Source of the DNA: Schistocephalus solidus
Lineage: Eukaryota; Platyhelminthes; Cestoda; Diphyllobothriidea; Diphyllobothriidae
Reading direction: 5' to 3'
Assembly: GCA_017591395.1 (NCBI GenBank)
Contig: WEDG01001316.1
Coordinates: forward strand, 62,001-126,000
DNA length: 64,000 nucleotides
Positions 36,200 to 47,870 of this stretch are shown here, in pieces. A program made the translations under genes and the position numbers. How positions within the stretch are numbered: the first letter of the stretch is position 1; each line of letters starts with the position of its first letter. Below the pieces are notes generated by a model. That model worked only from the letters and a program-made list of their open reading frames with translations, was not told the DNA's origin and ran no database searches.

Positions 36200-36246
36200 A
36201 TGTGTGCCTTGCTTAAAATGCATCATCCCACCGCACGTACTGCCTT
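36200..36246 (+). CDS. unknown gene, small exon C
   Basis: A 47-base exon proposed because it links the phases of exon B (phase 0) and the last exon (phase 2). The acceptor is TTTTTCCGGTCAG (AG at 36,198-36,199); the donor is GCCTT followed by GTAATC. The peptide is MCALLKMHHPTARTA. Splice strength is moderate. Confidence 0.4.
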
Positions 36247-36304
36247 GTAATCCTTCATGCCTGATCAACTATCTGGAATTCAACTTTTTAATTTCATTGA
36301 AAAG

Positions 36305-36464
36305 CAGATGCAACAAGCAAACCCTCAGCCTACACGGATGTGACAGTTTTCAACTAGTGGGCAAACGTTTACCTGCCGATGAGTACACTGTTACTCTGCA
36401 GACCAAACACGAACATGAGTTAGGCAACAACCCTTTGCAGCATCATGATGGTGTTGAAGTGTAG
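36305..36464 (+). CDS. unknown gene, last exon
   Basis: After an acceptor at 36,303-36,304 (or 36,306-36,307, one codon less) the frame is open to TAG at 36,462-36,464. It contains GKRLPADEYTVTLQTKHEHE and ends in a His/Asp/Glu-rich tail. An AATAAA follows 38 bases after the stop, which supports a real transcript end. Confidence 0.6.
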
Positions 36465-36501
36465 TTATTCAACCCGAACAGTGCTGCTTCTTAGCTTTTT
36501 G

Positions 36502-36507
36502 AATAAA
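36502..36507 (+). terminator. poly(A) signal AATAAA
   Basis: Canonical hexamer 38 bases downstream of the TAG stop at 36,462-36,464, at the right place for the end of the four-exon gene. Confidence 0.6.
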
Positions 36508-36519
36508 ACTGTTTTTAAT

Positions 36520-38590
36520 TAGCCAATTTGGCGGTGTAATTAGCGGAGTCTACAATGGCACGGAAATAATTTAAACTAGAGAATTTCGCTCCTACACCTG
36601 GAAGCGCCATGCGCAGAATGCGTTTGAGAGTTCTAATGTACACCTTAATACCCTTAAGGTGTCTAAGTCTATAACAGAAGTGAATGGCATGCCTATGCAG
36701 ACTGTACAATAAACCCTAACTAGTGAAGAGATTTAGCCATTCTTCGTCCAAACTTGGACGCCAAATAACTCAGTAGGGGAGTAAAAGGTACACTTGGTAC
36801 TGACCAAGGAAATTCAGTAGTATAAACTCTGAGCCGACAGTGCCTTATTACGCCAGGGCCCTGCCATCAGAGGAAAAGCCAATATTTGTCCGCTTAGATG
36901 AACTGCTCGATTCCTATATTCTTAATTCATTGAAATCATCCGGCAAGGACGTTTTATAGCTTAAAACAGGCTTTATTATGTCAGGTTGTGCTCATACTCC
37001 TTTAATAACATCAAAGCGTCTCCACGGTTTTTAATAGGTGTCCTTACAGCTGAACAACTGATCGTGATCTTAATCTGGATTGCTACGATTTATAATGTTT
37101 ATTTACCGGCTTACTTATGCATTGTTAGTAGGTATGCATAGGCTTACTCTGAATATCAGTGTGTGAATGGTGGGTGCAGAAACTAGCGTGAAATCACGTA
37201 CGCCAGTAGGAAATTTTTGTTCAAATTTTTTAATCCAGCTTACCTATACCAGTCTCACATTACAGATCCTGGTTAAGTTCAAAGATACCAGCTTTTCAAG
37301 AGAGCCCCGGTAATTCCGCAGGGATTAGAAAAACGGAATTCCGCCCGATTGAGGTAATTTATAAGCGGGATGTTCGTAGTTTAACGGTGTGTATTAGTTA
37401 AAAAACGACTGACCTCTGTACTGCCAAAGACGTTGAAACGAATTTAGAAAACTCGCGAATTGTCTATGCTAGTAAGGAGTTTGATATAGGGTTGGAAGGA
37501 ATCGTCCCTACAAATCTTGACGTCGACATACGCACTTTTACAGAAAACTGCTTAACTGCACCTGCACTGCACTTTTAGATTTTCTTTAATCATGACCTCC
37601 GAAGAAGCACTGGTAGGAATCAAAAGCATCATGACATGAGAGACATTTCTCAGCAAACCATATTCAAACCATGTATAGAATTTTTGGAAGTGAGAAAATA
37701 TGCTGGATTTCGAAATGCAAAACCGAAAGAACGGTTTTCACCACATATCCAAGTTTGCAACATTTAGACTCGCAAGTTGATTAAAGAAGCTAGTAAGACA
37801 ACTTAAAGGGCGTCTTCTGAAAAGGTAGAATGAATTGGGGATATCCGGAAATAAATCCCTATCAAAATTCGGAATGAGATTCTCGGAGCACTGACTGGTT
37901 TCCGTGAGAGAGTTATAAAATACTCCAACTAAACGTCCTATATTCATGGTGACATGAGAAGGAGATCATGATTTCTTCTCATTTTGCAATGCCATATAAC
38001 AATATGCATTAAATTATCATAATTCCTTGTCATAGAATCTTCCCCCGTGCCTATGTTTAAGTTGGTAACCATATAAAACCATTTAATCAAAGAAATTAAA
38101 TTAAACCAAACTGACGAGCAACTACCTTTAACATTCTATCGGAAGGAGTGGAAAGACAAAAATTTCAGTTATGCTCTTGACTAATTACGAAATTAAAACC
38201 TCCGGCGTCATTAATTTGCACCACCTGGGACTTCAAATTTATAAACTGATTTACTGCACCACAGTGGATGGCTCATTTGGCGTTCTATAGAGTGCCTCCT
38301 TTCGCAAAAGAGTTCTTAAGAACTGTGGTTAAGAAAATACTCCAAAGCCAAAACGGGATATGCTGTTGCAAAGCTGTTTGTGCTTTTATCTGGAATACCC
38401 GCCTTAAAAGATCGCGCATAACAGCAACGCGTTGACATTACAAAATACATGGGTAAAACTCAGAGGCTATACTGTAGGCCGTTACGCGAAATCAGCGCAG
38501 GCTGCGTCCACCAAAGTTTTATTTCAACAAGGAATCACTCTTTAGGAAAAATAAGGATTATTGTGGTTAACCAAGTAATATTACATTCAA
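36520..38590. other. intergenic, no gene recognised
   Basis: AT-rich; open frames below 70 codons without splice or family support. Confidence 0.45.
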
Positions 38591-38593
38591 AAG

Positions 38594-38672
38594 ACATTTT
38601 GGCGAGCAAACGTTAGCTTTCGATAAATTCTCATCAGGCCTTTACATTTACATCACTGTGTAACTTAGTCAA
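38594..38672 (-). repeat. dispersed repeat with hammerhead-like core, copy 2
   Basis: Inverted copy of the 20,834-20,908 family, with high identity over about 75 bases. Unlike the other copy, it keeps an intact hammerhead-type core (listed separately). Confidence 0.65.
38601..38640 (-). ncRNA. hammerhead-like motif, second family
   Basis: Minus strand: GGC (stem I, 38,640-38,638), CTGATGA, a small stem II GA-ATTTA-TC, GAAA preceded by C, and stem III AGC-T-AA closed by CG against TT-T-GCT (five pairs with one mismatch). The cleavage triplet is CTC, followed by GCC, which pairs with GGC. All invariant core residues are present. Stems I and II are short, so activity is doubtful without extended stem I contacts. 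Confidence 0.4.
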
Positions 38673-38679
38673 ATATGCT

Positions 38680-41600
38680 GGTAAGTAGAACAAATTGTAC
38701 GGTTTTCATTGTCTACAAATATTAACTTTTTTAGAAAAGATACAGAAAACGAAAAGTTTAAAAATCAACCTTATTGAGTAAACTGAAGATCTTATGTTAA
38801 GAAAGCCTGCCCATGCAATAAAACGAGTGAATAAAGCAGAAAAAGTATAATTAGTTTTTAAAATAGTATCTTTAAGAGTTTTACACATATATATTCATCT
38901 AGATTTAGTGCAACGTAAAGTATGGCCGTCATCATGCAGGTTAAAATGCGAGTGTGGATTCCAACACCGTTTCACCTGAATTGGCAGCTTTGCTTCCGTT
39001 TGTGCATTGTCTAAGATGCGTTTGACCAAGGCAAGCAGATTTTCGCTTGATTGCGCCGATAGGGACGTCACAGGATTATGAGGTCACATCATCACAGTCT
39101 GGTAACTGGCTAAGAAATTTTAAAAGAATCGTCATATGCTATCGTAAACGTACAATTTTATGTATATAAATATGACAATTCAATTAGTAAATTTCTCTAT
39201 AACTATTTCGGGTTTTCTATTACAATATGTTTCAGATAGTCTTTGAAAATGGGGTAAACTCTTTACGATTTTCAGTTTCTTCAGTCACCTGCTCATAAAT
39301 GTACATTCCATTCGATGTGTTTAGTAAAACCCTCAAAAAAAAAGATATTACTTAAAAGCATTTACCGAGGTAGTAAACTTTTTGGGCATCCTTTTTAATG
39401 CAGACGGCCGTTTGGGTCATATTTGTAGACTCGCTCAAACATGAAAACTTGCGGCTGAGAAAAATGAACGTCCACAACAAAAGCCGGGAAAATATACGCC
39501 TCTAATTAGTTTAAAAAACTTTCTATAGTAAATAAATTTTTTAAAAAGCGCTTTAACTAGATGTTTCGCTGTCTAAAATATGCGTACTTAACACTTTTTT
39601 AAAACGAAGTCTAGGAAACATGGGAAAGTTTGATCGGCTTTTCGAGATCGCTCAAAATAAGGGATACCATTTCTGCTAAAAATTAAAAAACTCACTTTTC
39701 TCTTTCTATTGGAGCGTTTTTTTGATATATTTGCTTACTTATCAGTCTACTTCTACGATTTAAAACGCACAAGCGAGTGCCCCAATATATACTAAGATTT
39801 TGCGATTAAAGGTCAATCGTCTGCCCCTTTCGTTACAAGTTTCCTTATTCATATATAACCAACTGCAGACCAAAATTATCTTGACAGGCTTCGCGTGCGC
39901 CGTGAAAGCAAAACGTGGCGGCATGTCATTGCGGCTCGTATATATACGCGTTTAGGGTCCTTACTATCAGTGTGGTAAAACAAAGTACATAAGTTCAAGT
40001 TTATTATAGCGTTTTTAGGAACAAAACGTCACTTCTTTGCAAAAACCTACATTTACCTGATTTTCGTGAGAAAAAAATTTTCCGTTCTCCCAAGGGATAT
40101 AGTCCATAATTTTCTGGCTAGTATAAATGTTCATTCATATAACCGCACACAAAACCAAAATGCTTTGATCCTTAGCTTTTAATAGCGTAGGAAAATTCCT
40201 GGATAGCAAGAAACGTCGGATTTTGCCCAATGTAGCCCAGTTTTCCCATCGAGCTAAAGTGAACTCTTTATTATCAAATAGCATTTAGTGCATCATTTAA
40301 ATACAACAAACAGAACTTATACCTTAAATTACATACCCTGCTACTACGTTAAATTCTGATATAGATATTTCATGAGTTAGACAGTCAACTATACTTTCAG
40401 GTGGCGAAATAATATAAAATGCATTGTCATTTGCTTTTGTAGGCTTGTATGTAGGGAATTTAACATAGAGGCCCATATAAAAGACCACGTAAAATATGCA
40501 CTTAACAAACACGGGGGTCATGTTAGGGTACAAAATGCGTCGACCTAAACCCGCACACAGCAAGTACCACGCATGTGGGTGTGGCGACAGACCCTATACA
40601 CAGTCTCGTGCCACGCTAGCAACTTGCGTCGGATCCCAACATCCGATCGGCTCGGACAGCGGACTGCTAAATGGAAGAGGGAAACGAGAATAAGTTTGAA
40701 ACTGTGGCATTCGATTACTCGGTATTGTCGGGGCGTTCCTCATTTCTGCTACTTTGAAGCGATTTTAAACTACCTCGATACCGTTGGCTTGGAAGGTTTC
40801 CAACGGGAAAAATATGTCGATCATTGTTGGACAGAAAATTAGTCTGCAATTGCTCCTTTTAAATGTGACCTCTGTAACACAGCAACTTAGATGCGATTCG
40901 ATTTGACCATTTCCCATTTCTATGAAAATCTGGTTGATCGTGCGTAGATCAGGCATGTCTAGCACATGCAAATGAATATCTTAGTTTTGCCAGCCACCGC
41001 GCAAAGTATTGCTTTCTTTTTTGTCGAATGAGTTTTGACATCGGACCCAGATGGGTGAGATATGAGGAAGTGCGCTAGGGGCTTTGAAAAGCTGCTAGTA
41101 CTATATATTAATTCACACGCAAGTCATTGGCACTGTCCCCACCCTGGTGTCGGACACAAGGTAAACATAGTCGTCCTGAACGGTCGGACTGCTGATAATT
41201 CACATGGCCCGCACAATTTCTCTCTCGAAATACATAATATTTAGTGAACTTCTCCAAAGCTTATAGAACTTTTTTAACTCCGTCAAATTTAGAGATACTT
41301 TTTTACATCTAGTAATATCAGTACTGCTCTACATGTAACCTGCGTGTAAGATTTATCCTTTTAACAGTCAATCTGTTCGTTCAATTATTATGTACCTGTT
41401 TGAGACCGACTTCGTAAGAGTAAAGACAGTTTCAGGTAATAAACTCTAAGCACTGTTCATCTTAGATAAGGACGCTTACATGTTGAATATCAATCATCGG
41501 GAAACCACTGTAGCATTAAGACCTCGGCGCGTCAGCACCTGAGGTTTTGATTTTGCTGGCTGATGACCACTAGTAGACCTGAAACGAGAATCCCGATGTT

Positions 41601-41990
41601 CCAATGGCCAGCATCTCACCAATGGGTTACTGTTCGCAATTTGTAGTTGTCTGGAACGCCCCTTGGCCCAGAGCTCCCAGAAAAAATGGAAATGACAAGT
41701 TATGTCGTAGGGTGAAAAAAGACGAAAAGGTGTCTGTCTCAACTGACCATGCAAATCAACATTCGGGAAAATATTCAAATAAACTCCTCAAATCTATCAC
41801 CGATTTGTATCGGCATGAAGGATTTCAAGAATGAAAATGTTAATTTCCTTTAAATAACCCAGTCACTCGTGGCAACAAAAGAGGAAGGAAACCTTCAAAT
41901 GATTCATTAATCGACCTACAGAAACACTCATTGGGGACATTTAAACGATTTCACCTTTCAAAACCTACTGTAGCACCATTGGTGCGTGAG
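38680..41990. other. intergenic, no gene recognised
   Basis: AT-rich DNA with a more GC-rich island at about 40,490-40,700. The plus-strand frame at 41,604-41,834 has some coding character but no acceptor or donor that would link it to the EndoU exon downstream. Confidence 0.4.
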
Positions 41991-42025
41991 CCCGCCTCAC
42001 TCATGTGCTTCTCTTTAAATTATAG

Positions 42026-42856
42026 GGATTTAATACAAGCAATTCGCGGAGGACATCTGTGCATATTCCGCGAGTGATGAACTTCTCGCTGTTGGATCGG
42101 GTTTCGCTTCTGTTCTCGCGTTTTTTTGCTGATCAAATTCAACTCCAACCGATTCACCGTCAACTGGAGGACGTCAACTGGAGATTGGGCCAGTACGATG
42201 GCAGTATTCGTGCACTCTTCCCACCCAGAATCACGTCCGACATGGTTTTCTCTTCTTCAGTGGACGTCCTCGTTCGCGATATCTTAACGAACTGGGAGAC
42301 TGCTGAACACAGCCGACTGAGCTCCCGGTTGCTGCAAACCTTGCGTGCGGCACCAGTCTTCAAAGTGGTGCACAATTTCCTTGCCAGCGTTGATGAGATT
42401 ATCGCAAACGTTGAGAACTTCATCGACTGTTTATCGCATGTGTGGTTTACTCAAACCGCTGCGGACCTGCTTCAATACCCCCGTGGACCAAAGACGTGCG
42501 GTTTCCAGCACGTTTTCATAGGAGAACGTAAGAGGACCGTTAAAGGTTTGCACAGCTGGCAGCGCCTGTTCATATTAGAGAGACAAGGGCATCTTATTAC
42601 GCGTCGTATTATTAAAAGGTCGCCAGATTTTCACCTTGCTGCCCTCAGCTTCGAGTGGGATGAGACCCCAAAACCCTATGGGACCATATTCTTTGGCCTT
42701 CCAATGGATTTTGAAATGATGCTATTTTTTGTTGCCTTCATGATGACAAAAAACCAACCAATAACGTTTATGCTTGTTGGCAGGCCGGTTACCATCGAGA
42801 CCTATGATTTGGCTCTGATAGAAAATGCAATGTCAACGGCATTCTTTAAGTACTAG
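42026..42856 (+). CDS. EndoU (XendoU-type) endoribonuclease, main exon
   Basis: Uridylate-specific, usually Mn-dependent RNase giving 2',3'-cyclic phosphate ends; animal members act in RNA processing or are secreted. The catalytic half is clear: GFQHVFIGE with His at 42,509, then VKGLHSW with His at 42,551, then SFEWDETPKPYG with Lys at 42,671 (the His-His-Lys triad). These are followed by FFGLPMDFEMMLFFVAF and the C-terminal TIETYDLA segment. The N-terminal half (Asp/Gln-rich helices, VDVLVRDILTNWE, FLASVDEII) fits the domain's first lobe. The domain is nearly full length and needs no intron. Coding may begin at the ATG at 42,077, or the exon may start after TTTAAATTATAG at 42,026 with a missing N-terminal (signal peptide?) exon. 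Oddity: the family's Glu before the first His is Gln here. Confidence 0.88.
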   Translation, partial: GFNTSNSRRTSVHIPRVMNFSLLDRVSLLFSRFFADQIQLQPIHRQLEDVNWRLGQYDGSIRALFPPRITSDMVFSSSVDVLVRDILTNWETAEHSRLSSRLLQTLRAAPVFKVVHNFLASVDEIIANVENFIDCLSHVWFTQTAADLLQYPRGPKTCGFQHVFIGERKRTVKGLHSWQRLFILERQGHLITRRIIKRSPDFHLAALSFEWDETPKPYGTIFFGLPMDFEMMLFFVAFMMTKNQPITFMLVGRPVTIETYDLALIENAMSTAFFKY

Positions 42857-43032
42857 GAAATGAGCGAACTTTGATCCATCACCATTCTGTGCCCTCGACG
42901 CATTATTGTAAGCAGTTTTTTACACATGAGATATTTATAAATTAACGTTAACTTACAAACAAATGTAAAATGACCGAAAAACCCTAATGAGGGCTAAAAT
43001 ACATACGAAAAATATCGCGCACTTCAATGGTG

Positions 43033-43038
43033 AATAAA
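43033..43038 (+). terminator. poly(A) signal AATAAA
   Basis: Hexamer about 180 bases after the EndoU stop codon (TAG, 42,854-42,856), a reasonable 3' UTR length. Confidence 0.5.
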
Positions 43039-43489
43039 TATGGCTGCCATAAAGCTTAATTCGTTCTATTTTGAATGTGACATATGAATGTAAGTAGGCT
43101 CACCCAATTCCACAGATAGGAGGAAAATAATGTTCAAGCATTCTACCCTTCTGCATTGCGGTTTAAATTGGGATGGACACTAACGTCTTCCTCCAAATTT
43201 ATCATGCATGCTTCTTGGCGAGCGTTAGCCAAAATATTGAGAAAAAGATAACTAGACAGACATTTTGATAAAACAGGTAAAAGGCTGTCTAAACAGAAGT
43301 ACGAAATAATCAAACTCGATTACCAGTTGACTTTGAAGTAAGTTTCGAGGATGGGGGGCCGGGGGCAATGCCCGCGCTTCAACCATAGGCCTACAACTGT
43401 GACCCCTAAACGGGTCGCGTGATAGATGCGCTGGACCGACACGGGGATCAAATCAGGGTGTGGCAGGCGTTATTATTCTGGGATGCGGT

Positions 43490-43795
43490 CCCATAAGAAA
43501 TACCGAACATGAGGGGTACACGTGCTCAACATGGGCACGCTTAGGTGCAGGCTCATGCCGCACCCCACTCTCCCACACCATGGGAGACGATTCATCTGTG
43601 CCCGACCCTGCCTCCGGTCTACTTGACTGTGTCTTGACACCGGGCCATAGCAGGTAAGGCAAGAGAGAGTATGGTAGATGCATAGCAAGTCTACTATTAC
43701 TTAAACCTAATTTGTGCACATGTCACCGTCCCTGCACCACCCTTCTGTGAAGCACACGGTGGACATCGTCGGACTATGACGGTCGAACTGGCGTG
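43490..43795 (+). repeat. dispersed repeat, copy 2
   Basis: Second copy of the family at 7,630-7,965, same strand, sharing GTGCAGGCTCATGCC, CTCCGGTCT, TTGACTGTGTCTTGA, CAAGTCTACTAT and GTGGACATCGTCG in the same order. It runs directly into a telomere-like tract on its right. Confidence 0.7.
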
Positions 43796-43925
43796 GCCTA
43801 CAACTAACCCTAACTCTTAATTCAACAGAAAGATTAGCCCTCATATCCCTAGCTATAATCCTAGTCCATCTAATCCTAACTGTGCTAACCCATACTCTAA
43901 CCCCAGCCCCCCTCGTACCTAATGC
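43796..43925 (+). repeat. degenerate telomere-like tract 1
   Basis: Many CCTAA/CCCTAA-like words (ACTAACCCTAACTCTTAA, ATCCTAACTG, CTAACCCATACTCTAACCCC) at roughly 6- to 12-base spacing. The C-rich strand is on top. It abuts the dispersed repeat. A weaker patch follows at 44,440-44,510. Confidence 0.65.
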
Positions 43926-45490
43926 AAGGCAATTTTTAATATTGAGGCACTGATAACCATGCCCTACGTAGGAATGTATTATTAAATTTAGGAACAGGTA
44001 TTCTGCAAAGTTATTTGCTTAACCGCTATTTATGTAAGTGGCGGAAGGTAAACACATCCCTACAGTATTAAAGAGAGTTTCCGTAGTCTGAATGTTATTT
44101 TAACAGCCTTTGTCAGTACCAGTAGCCGTATGGAAGTATAATAAGGTTCACCCACCTTCAGTGTGCATTCTCTCCCTCCACATTTTTGTTTCATTTCCCT
44201 TCTTTACTGCAGTCGATTCCCATGGATGTACTGTTTAGTGTATACTGCTTCGCGAGCGTTCGATATACTATTAAAAAATGAAAAATTGAAATTAATCGGT
44301 AAAAAAACCTTTTAGATTGAGGCGCTTAAGGCTCCGTATAATAGTAAAAGGTTGCTTGTTTATTATCTTCTCTGTAAAAAGGGTGGCGTTAGGTAAAATT
44401 CCGAAGTTGTAAGTTCATTCTTTACTTTAACACTTCTTCTCCTCACCCGACACCTTGCCCATTTTCTAATCCCAAAACTAACCTAACCATCACCTTAACT
44501 CTAAAGCCATTGGAATTGAACGTACGGCCGTCTGTAATACGGAGGAACTTATATACATGCATCACGTAATAAGTTCTTATGAATGCTAGAACTGAGTGCC
44601 TTACATGTTTATTTGCGTGACCTCTCGTGATGTTTGTGTTAGAGACCTCTGGAAGTAAACACATCCCTGCAGTAATAAAAAGAGTTAACATGTTCTGGAT
44701 GTTCTTATGACAGTAGTGTGCATTTTATGTCCTATGTAAGAAGCTGTTTCCAGTTTGCAAGCTAATGTAAATTGTTACAGTGCCTTCATGATATCCTTAG
44801 GTGCTACAAAAATTCTTATTAACATTGGAAAGAGAATATTTAACGCACGAGTAGCTTTCATAAGGAAGCAGAAGAAAAGGTATAATAACCAAATATTACC
44901 AATTGGCTTCCTCAGTCATTCCTATTCCAAGCCCTGATCAGGATGATTCGGGACTAGAATGAGACACGTCCTGTCAGCTGTGATTGGAAATTTGCAATAT
45001 CAGCTGATTTCCATTATGCTCCATTTAACCTGACTATTAGTATACAGTAGCGCGTGTCGAAAAATTCCCTGCATTTATTTGGGTTGCGGCTGACAACCGT
45101 AAGGAACAGATTTGCTACTGACAAAAGGAGATACCCAACTATGGTAGTCGCAATGGCAGTCAGCTGTAGCTCGGCGAAAGTTTGGATCGCGTGATGAAGA
45201 AGTCTTGCTTACGCAGTCTTTGACTTGCGACTGGAAACGGTCTAAATAGATGAATGAATCTGTAAAGGGATACAGAAGGATAAGGTCGAAAACGCCACTT
45301 CCTGTTCATGTCCAGGCCATTTTCTTGTTAAGTAATCGATCTAGTTATAGATCATCGTTATGCGTCATCACCCTTATAATAGCTCTATGTGGAAGTCAGA
45401 GAGAGAGAGAGAGACGATTAAATATAGGGGCCTGCCAATGGATGGCCAATTCAGCGAATGAATATCTTTGGAAGTAAGAGTATTCTTATC
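43926..45490. other. intergenic, no gene recognised
   Basis: Contains the weak telomere-like patch near 44,440-44,510 and a short AG microsatellite at about 45,400-45,414. Open frames are small and unsupported. Confidence 0.4.
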
Positions 45491-45494
45491 TAAA

Positions 45495-45660
45495 AAGGGC
45501 GATCGTCAGTTGGAGCTGACTAACCGCCAGGATAAGGGAACCTCCAGAAGGTCGCGGGCTCAATGCAGCACGTCTGACAACGCTCTTCTTGAGGGGTAAA
45601 TAGGCACATACTCGGTGCACACGAAGCTGCGGTCACGTCAGTCCGCGAGCGGGCCTTATT
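45495..45660 (+). repeat. possible tRNA-derived SINE relic
   Basis: A box-B-like AGGTCGCGGGCTCAATGC at 45,549-45,566 resembles the box B context of the ribozyme units (AGGTCGCGGGTTCGAATCC), preceded by a weak box-A-like GTCAGTTGGAGC. No ribozyme part is seen. Low confidence. Confidence 0.35.
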
Positions 45661-47429
45661 GATCTCGCGTGGTAGGGCTGACATAACAACCAGGCGTAAG
45701 CGGTAATCAACACTCTAGTCAGTGTTTCCGTGTACAATTTTCACAGCAGACCATACAGCAGCAATTCTCACAGATAATTAGTCCCTTTTTTGCTGGAAGA
45801 TTTAGACATTGGTTCAGAAAAACGAGGGCAGCGGATAAAAGCTGTTAGCATCTGGGTAAGGCGGTGAGAAGAGACTGTGGGTTACAAGTGTCTCGCAACT
45901 CTGACTTCTGGTTAAATTTTTCGACCAGAACGTTAGGCGAGACAACCTCAAATACAAAATTGAAAAACCCGGCTCTGCTTAGAATACTCTTGCAGCTTAA
46001 TAAAAACAAATAAATGGTTAAATTATTTTGCGAAGTGCAGTGATGTAGGTGAGTACTGAGAGCTATACTACGCTACGGATAATTGAAATTTGGTATTCGG
46101 TTGAAGCTGGTGGATACTTATTGACTCTGGTACGTTGCATTTGTCAGCATGCAGTCAATGCAACGGGGATGTACGCAGCCTGACAGAAATCTGAACTTCG
46201 AAGTAGGGTCATGGGAAATCGACGGCCTGGGTTTCAGTTCCTAGGTCATAGTACATCACAGCTGTGCATGTGACTCCTTCGACAGGCACGTCGTGGGAAA
46301 TGGCCTCTTGAAAGCGTAGAACGATGCATTCCTTGTGTATGAAAAAGCTGGTTAGTTTACTTGCAACTGAAAGGACACTGTAGTAATACCTCCAGTTTTT
46401 CCAAATGAGCGTCAAAATTGGCAATAGAGAACCCCCCTACTCGCAATTGGAAGATTTTGTTGAAAATCCTCTCCACTGTGATCGGCTGATTGCTGTTGTG
46501 TCCTGCGATTCTCCCAAAAATCACTTTATCGCCATCTCCTACTTCTTTCGCAGGGCAACCGTAAGGAGAGGGAGAGGGTTGAACCTCACTTGTACCGACC
46601 CTACTGCAGGCTACTGTTACAACATAGCGCCTCTCGCGCGTATTTGCACGCCCATACCAATGACAGTCCAGTTCTCGCCCAATCTCTGTTATCCGAAGTG
46701 ACCAGTCAACTTTGATTCTGGCTCAGATGTGATCTTGCTCAAGGCACTGCGGCTCATTCGCCATAGTGACTCGAATGCCACTTTCACGGCACAATACGGG
46801 TCAGCTTGTTTCAATTTTTTTACAGAATACGATACCTTCTTTAATGGTGGCAAAAGTTCATCCTATTTCAGAGCGGGTCTAAAAGTCTTACTGGCTGGGG
46901 TCTCTCGATGGCTTAAGCTGCTGCAATATAATGACCAAAACCGGCTATAAGTCACCATCATATACTTATCATGCTCCCTTAAGCAAATATTAGCCTGGTA
47001 CATGAGTGATAACGCAGGAAAACAGATGAATTTCATCCTAGTCAGGTACCAAAACAGTGCTTCCTTCAGAAAACTCTGGAAGATAGTAAAAAAGTAAACT
47101 GGGGATGATCACAAAATCTATCAGACTGAAGTGGCAACTGCCATGCAGCAGTCTCCAAACGCTAGTGTTATTGAAAAACTTAACCAAATTATTCGTCAGG
47201 CTAGGGGGGTAGTGTTTTGCACTGAGCGTCTCTGTGCAAAATTCAAGTGTGGGTTTATTAAGAAGAACTCGGTCAAGGCCATGCGTTCTCTCAGACTTTC
47301 AAGAAACTTATCAACCACAATAACCAACACATCACTCTTTCCCTCTCTTCACCAGCAACTTTTTACCTCTATCTTAAACACTGATTTTTGGACGAACTAA
47401 CTGAAGATTCCTAACAACAAGTCATCCAG

Positions 47430-47665
47430 AGTGGATGGCAGTTCAGCTGAATGGTAGGTGAGCGTTCACCGATCGCTTACGGAACTCACTCGTCCCGTTG
47501 TGCCTTATGGCTCCCTCCGGAGTGACGCAGCGGGTTCAAGCCTCCTTTTTCGCAACAACTGATGTTGGGTATGGCTGTATGATGACGGCTAATAAGCCCG
47601 AAACTGCAATTTTAAGTATCCCATGTCTTTGTTGCTAATAATTCTGTCAAATTCGGTTTAAGTTT
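47430..47665 (+). repeat. diverged solo copy of the tRNA/ribozyme SINE
   Basis: A head with a box-A-like CAGCTGAATGGTAG and a box-B-like GCGGGTTCAAGCCTCC is followed by GTTGGGTATGGCTG, GATGACGGCTAATAAGCC, CGAAAC and a CCATGTCTTTGTTG tail, in the same order as in the 305-bp units at 28.3-29.4 kb. The ribozyme core has lost its first bases (TATGATGA for CTGATGA) and stem I, so it is inactive. It shows the family is dispersed, not limited to the cluster. Confidence 0.7.
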
Positions 47666-47870
47666 AGCAGACCTTTTCGACACCCTGGCATCACGATTGC
47701 ATGAGATGATTATATAAGTAGGATATGAGAAGCGCGTATTTGATGACTGAGTTCTTGGAGGGACACAACTCAGGTTCAATTATGTTAACTTATCACGCGG
47801 TTGCCGACTGATTGCTCTTGGCTACACTGGCGATAAAATCATGCCAACGGAGGCTATAAGGGTCTGCAAA

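Noticed and set aside
41555..41600. Hammerhead candidate around GGCTGATGACCACTAG ... GAAACG.
   Set aside because: The segment between CTGATGA and GAAA does not pair correctly up to the GAAA, and no cleavage triplet precedes the CCAGC that could pair with GCTGG. Possibly a decayed element end, but not supportable.
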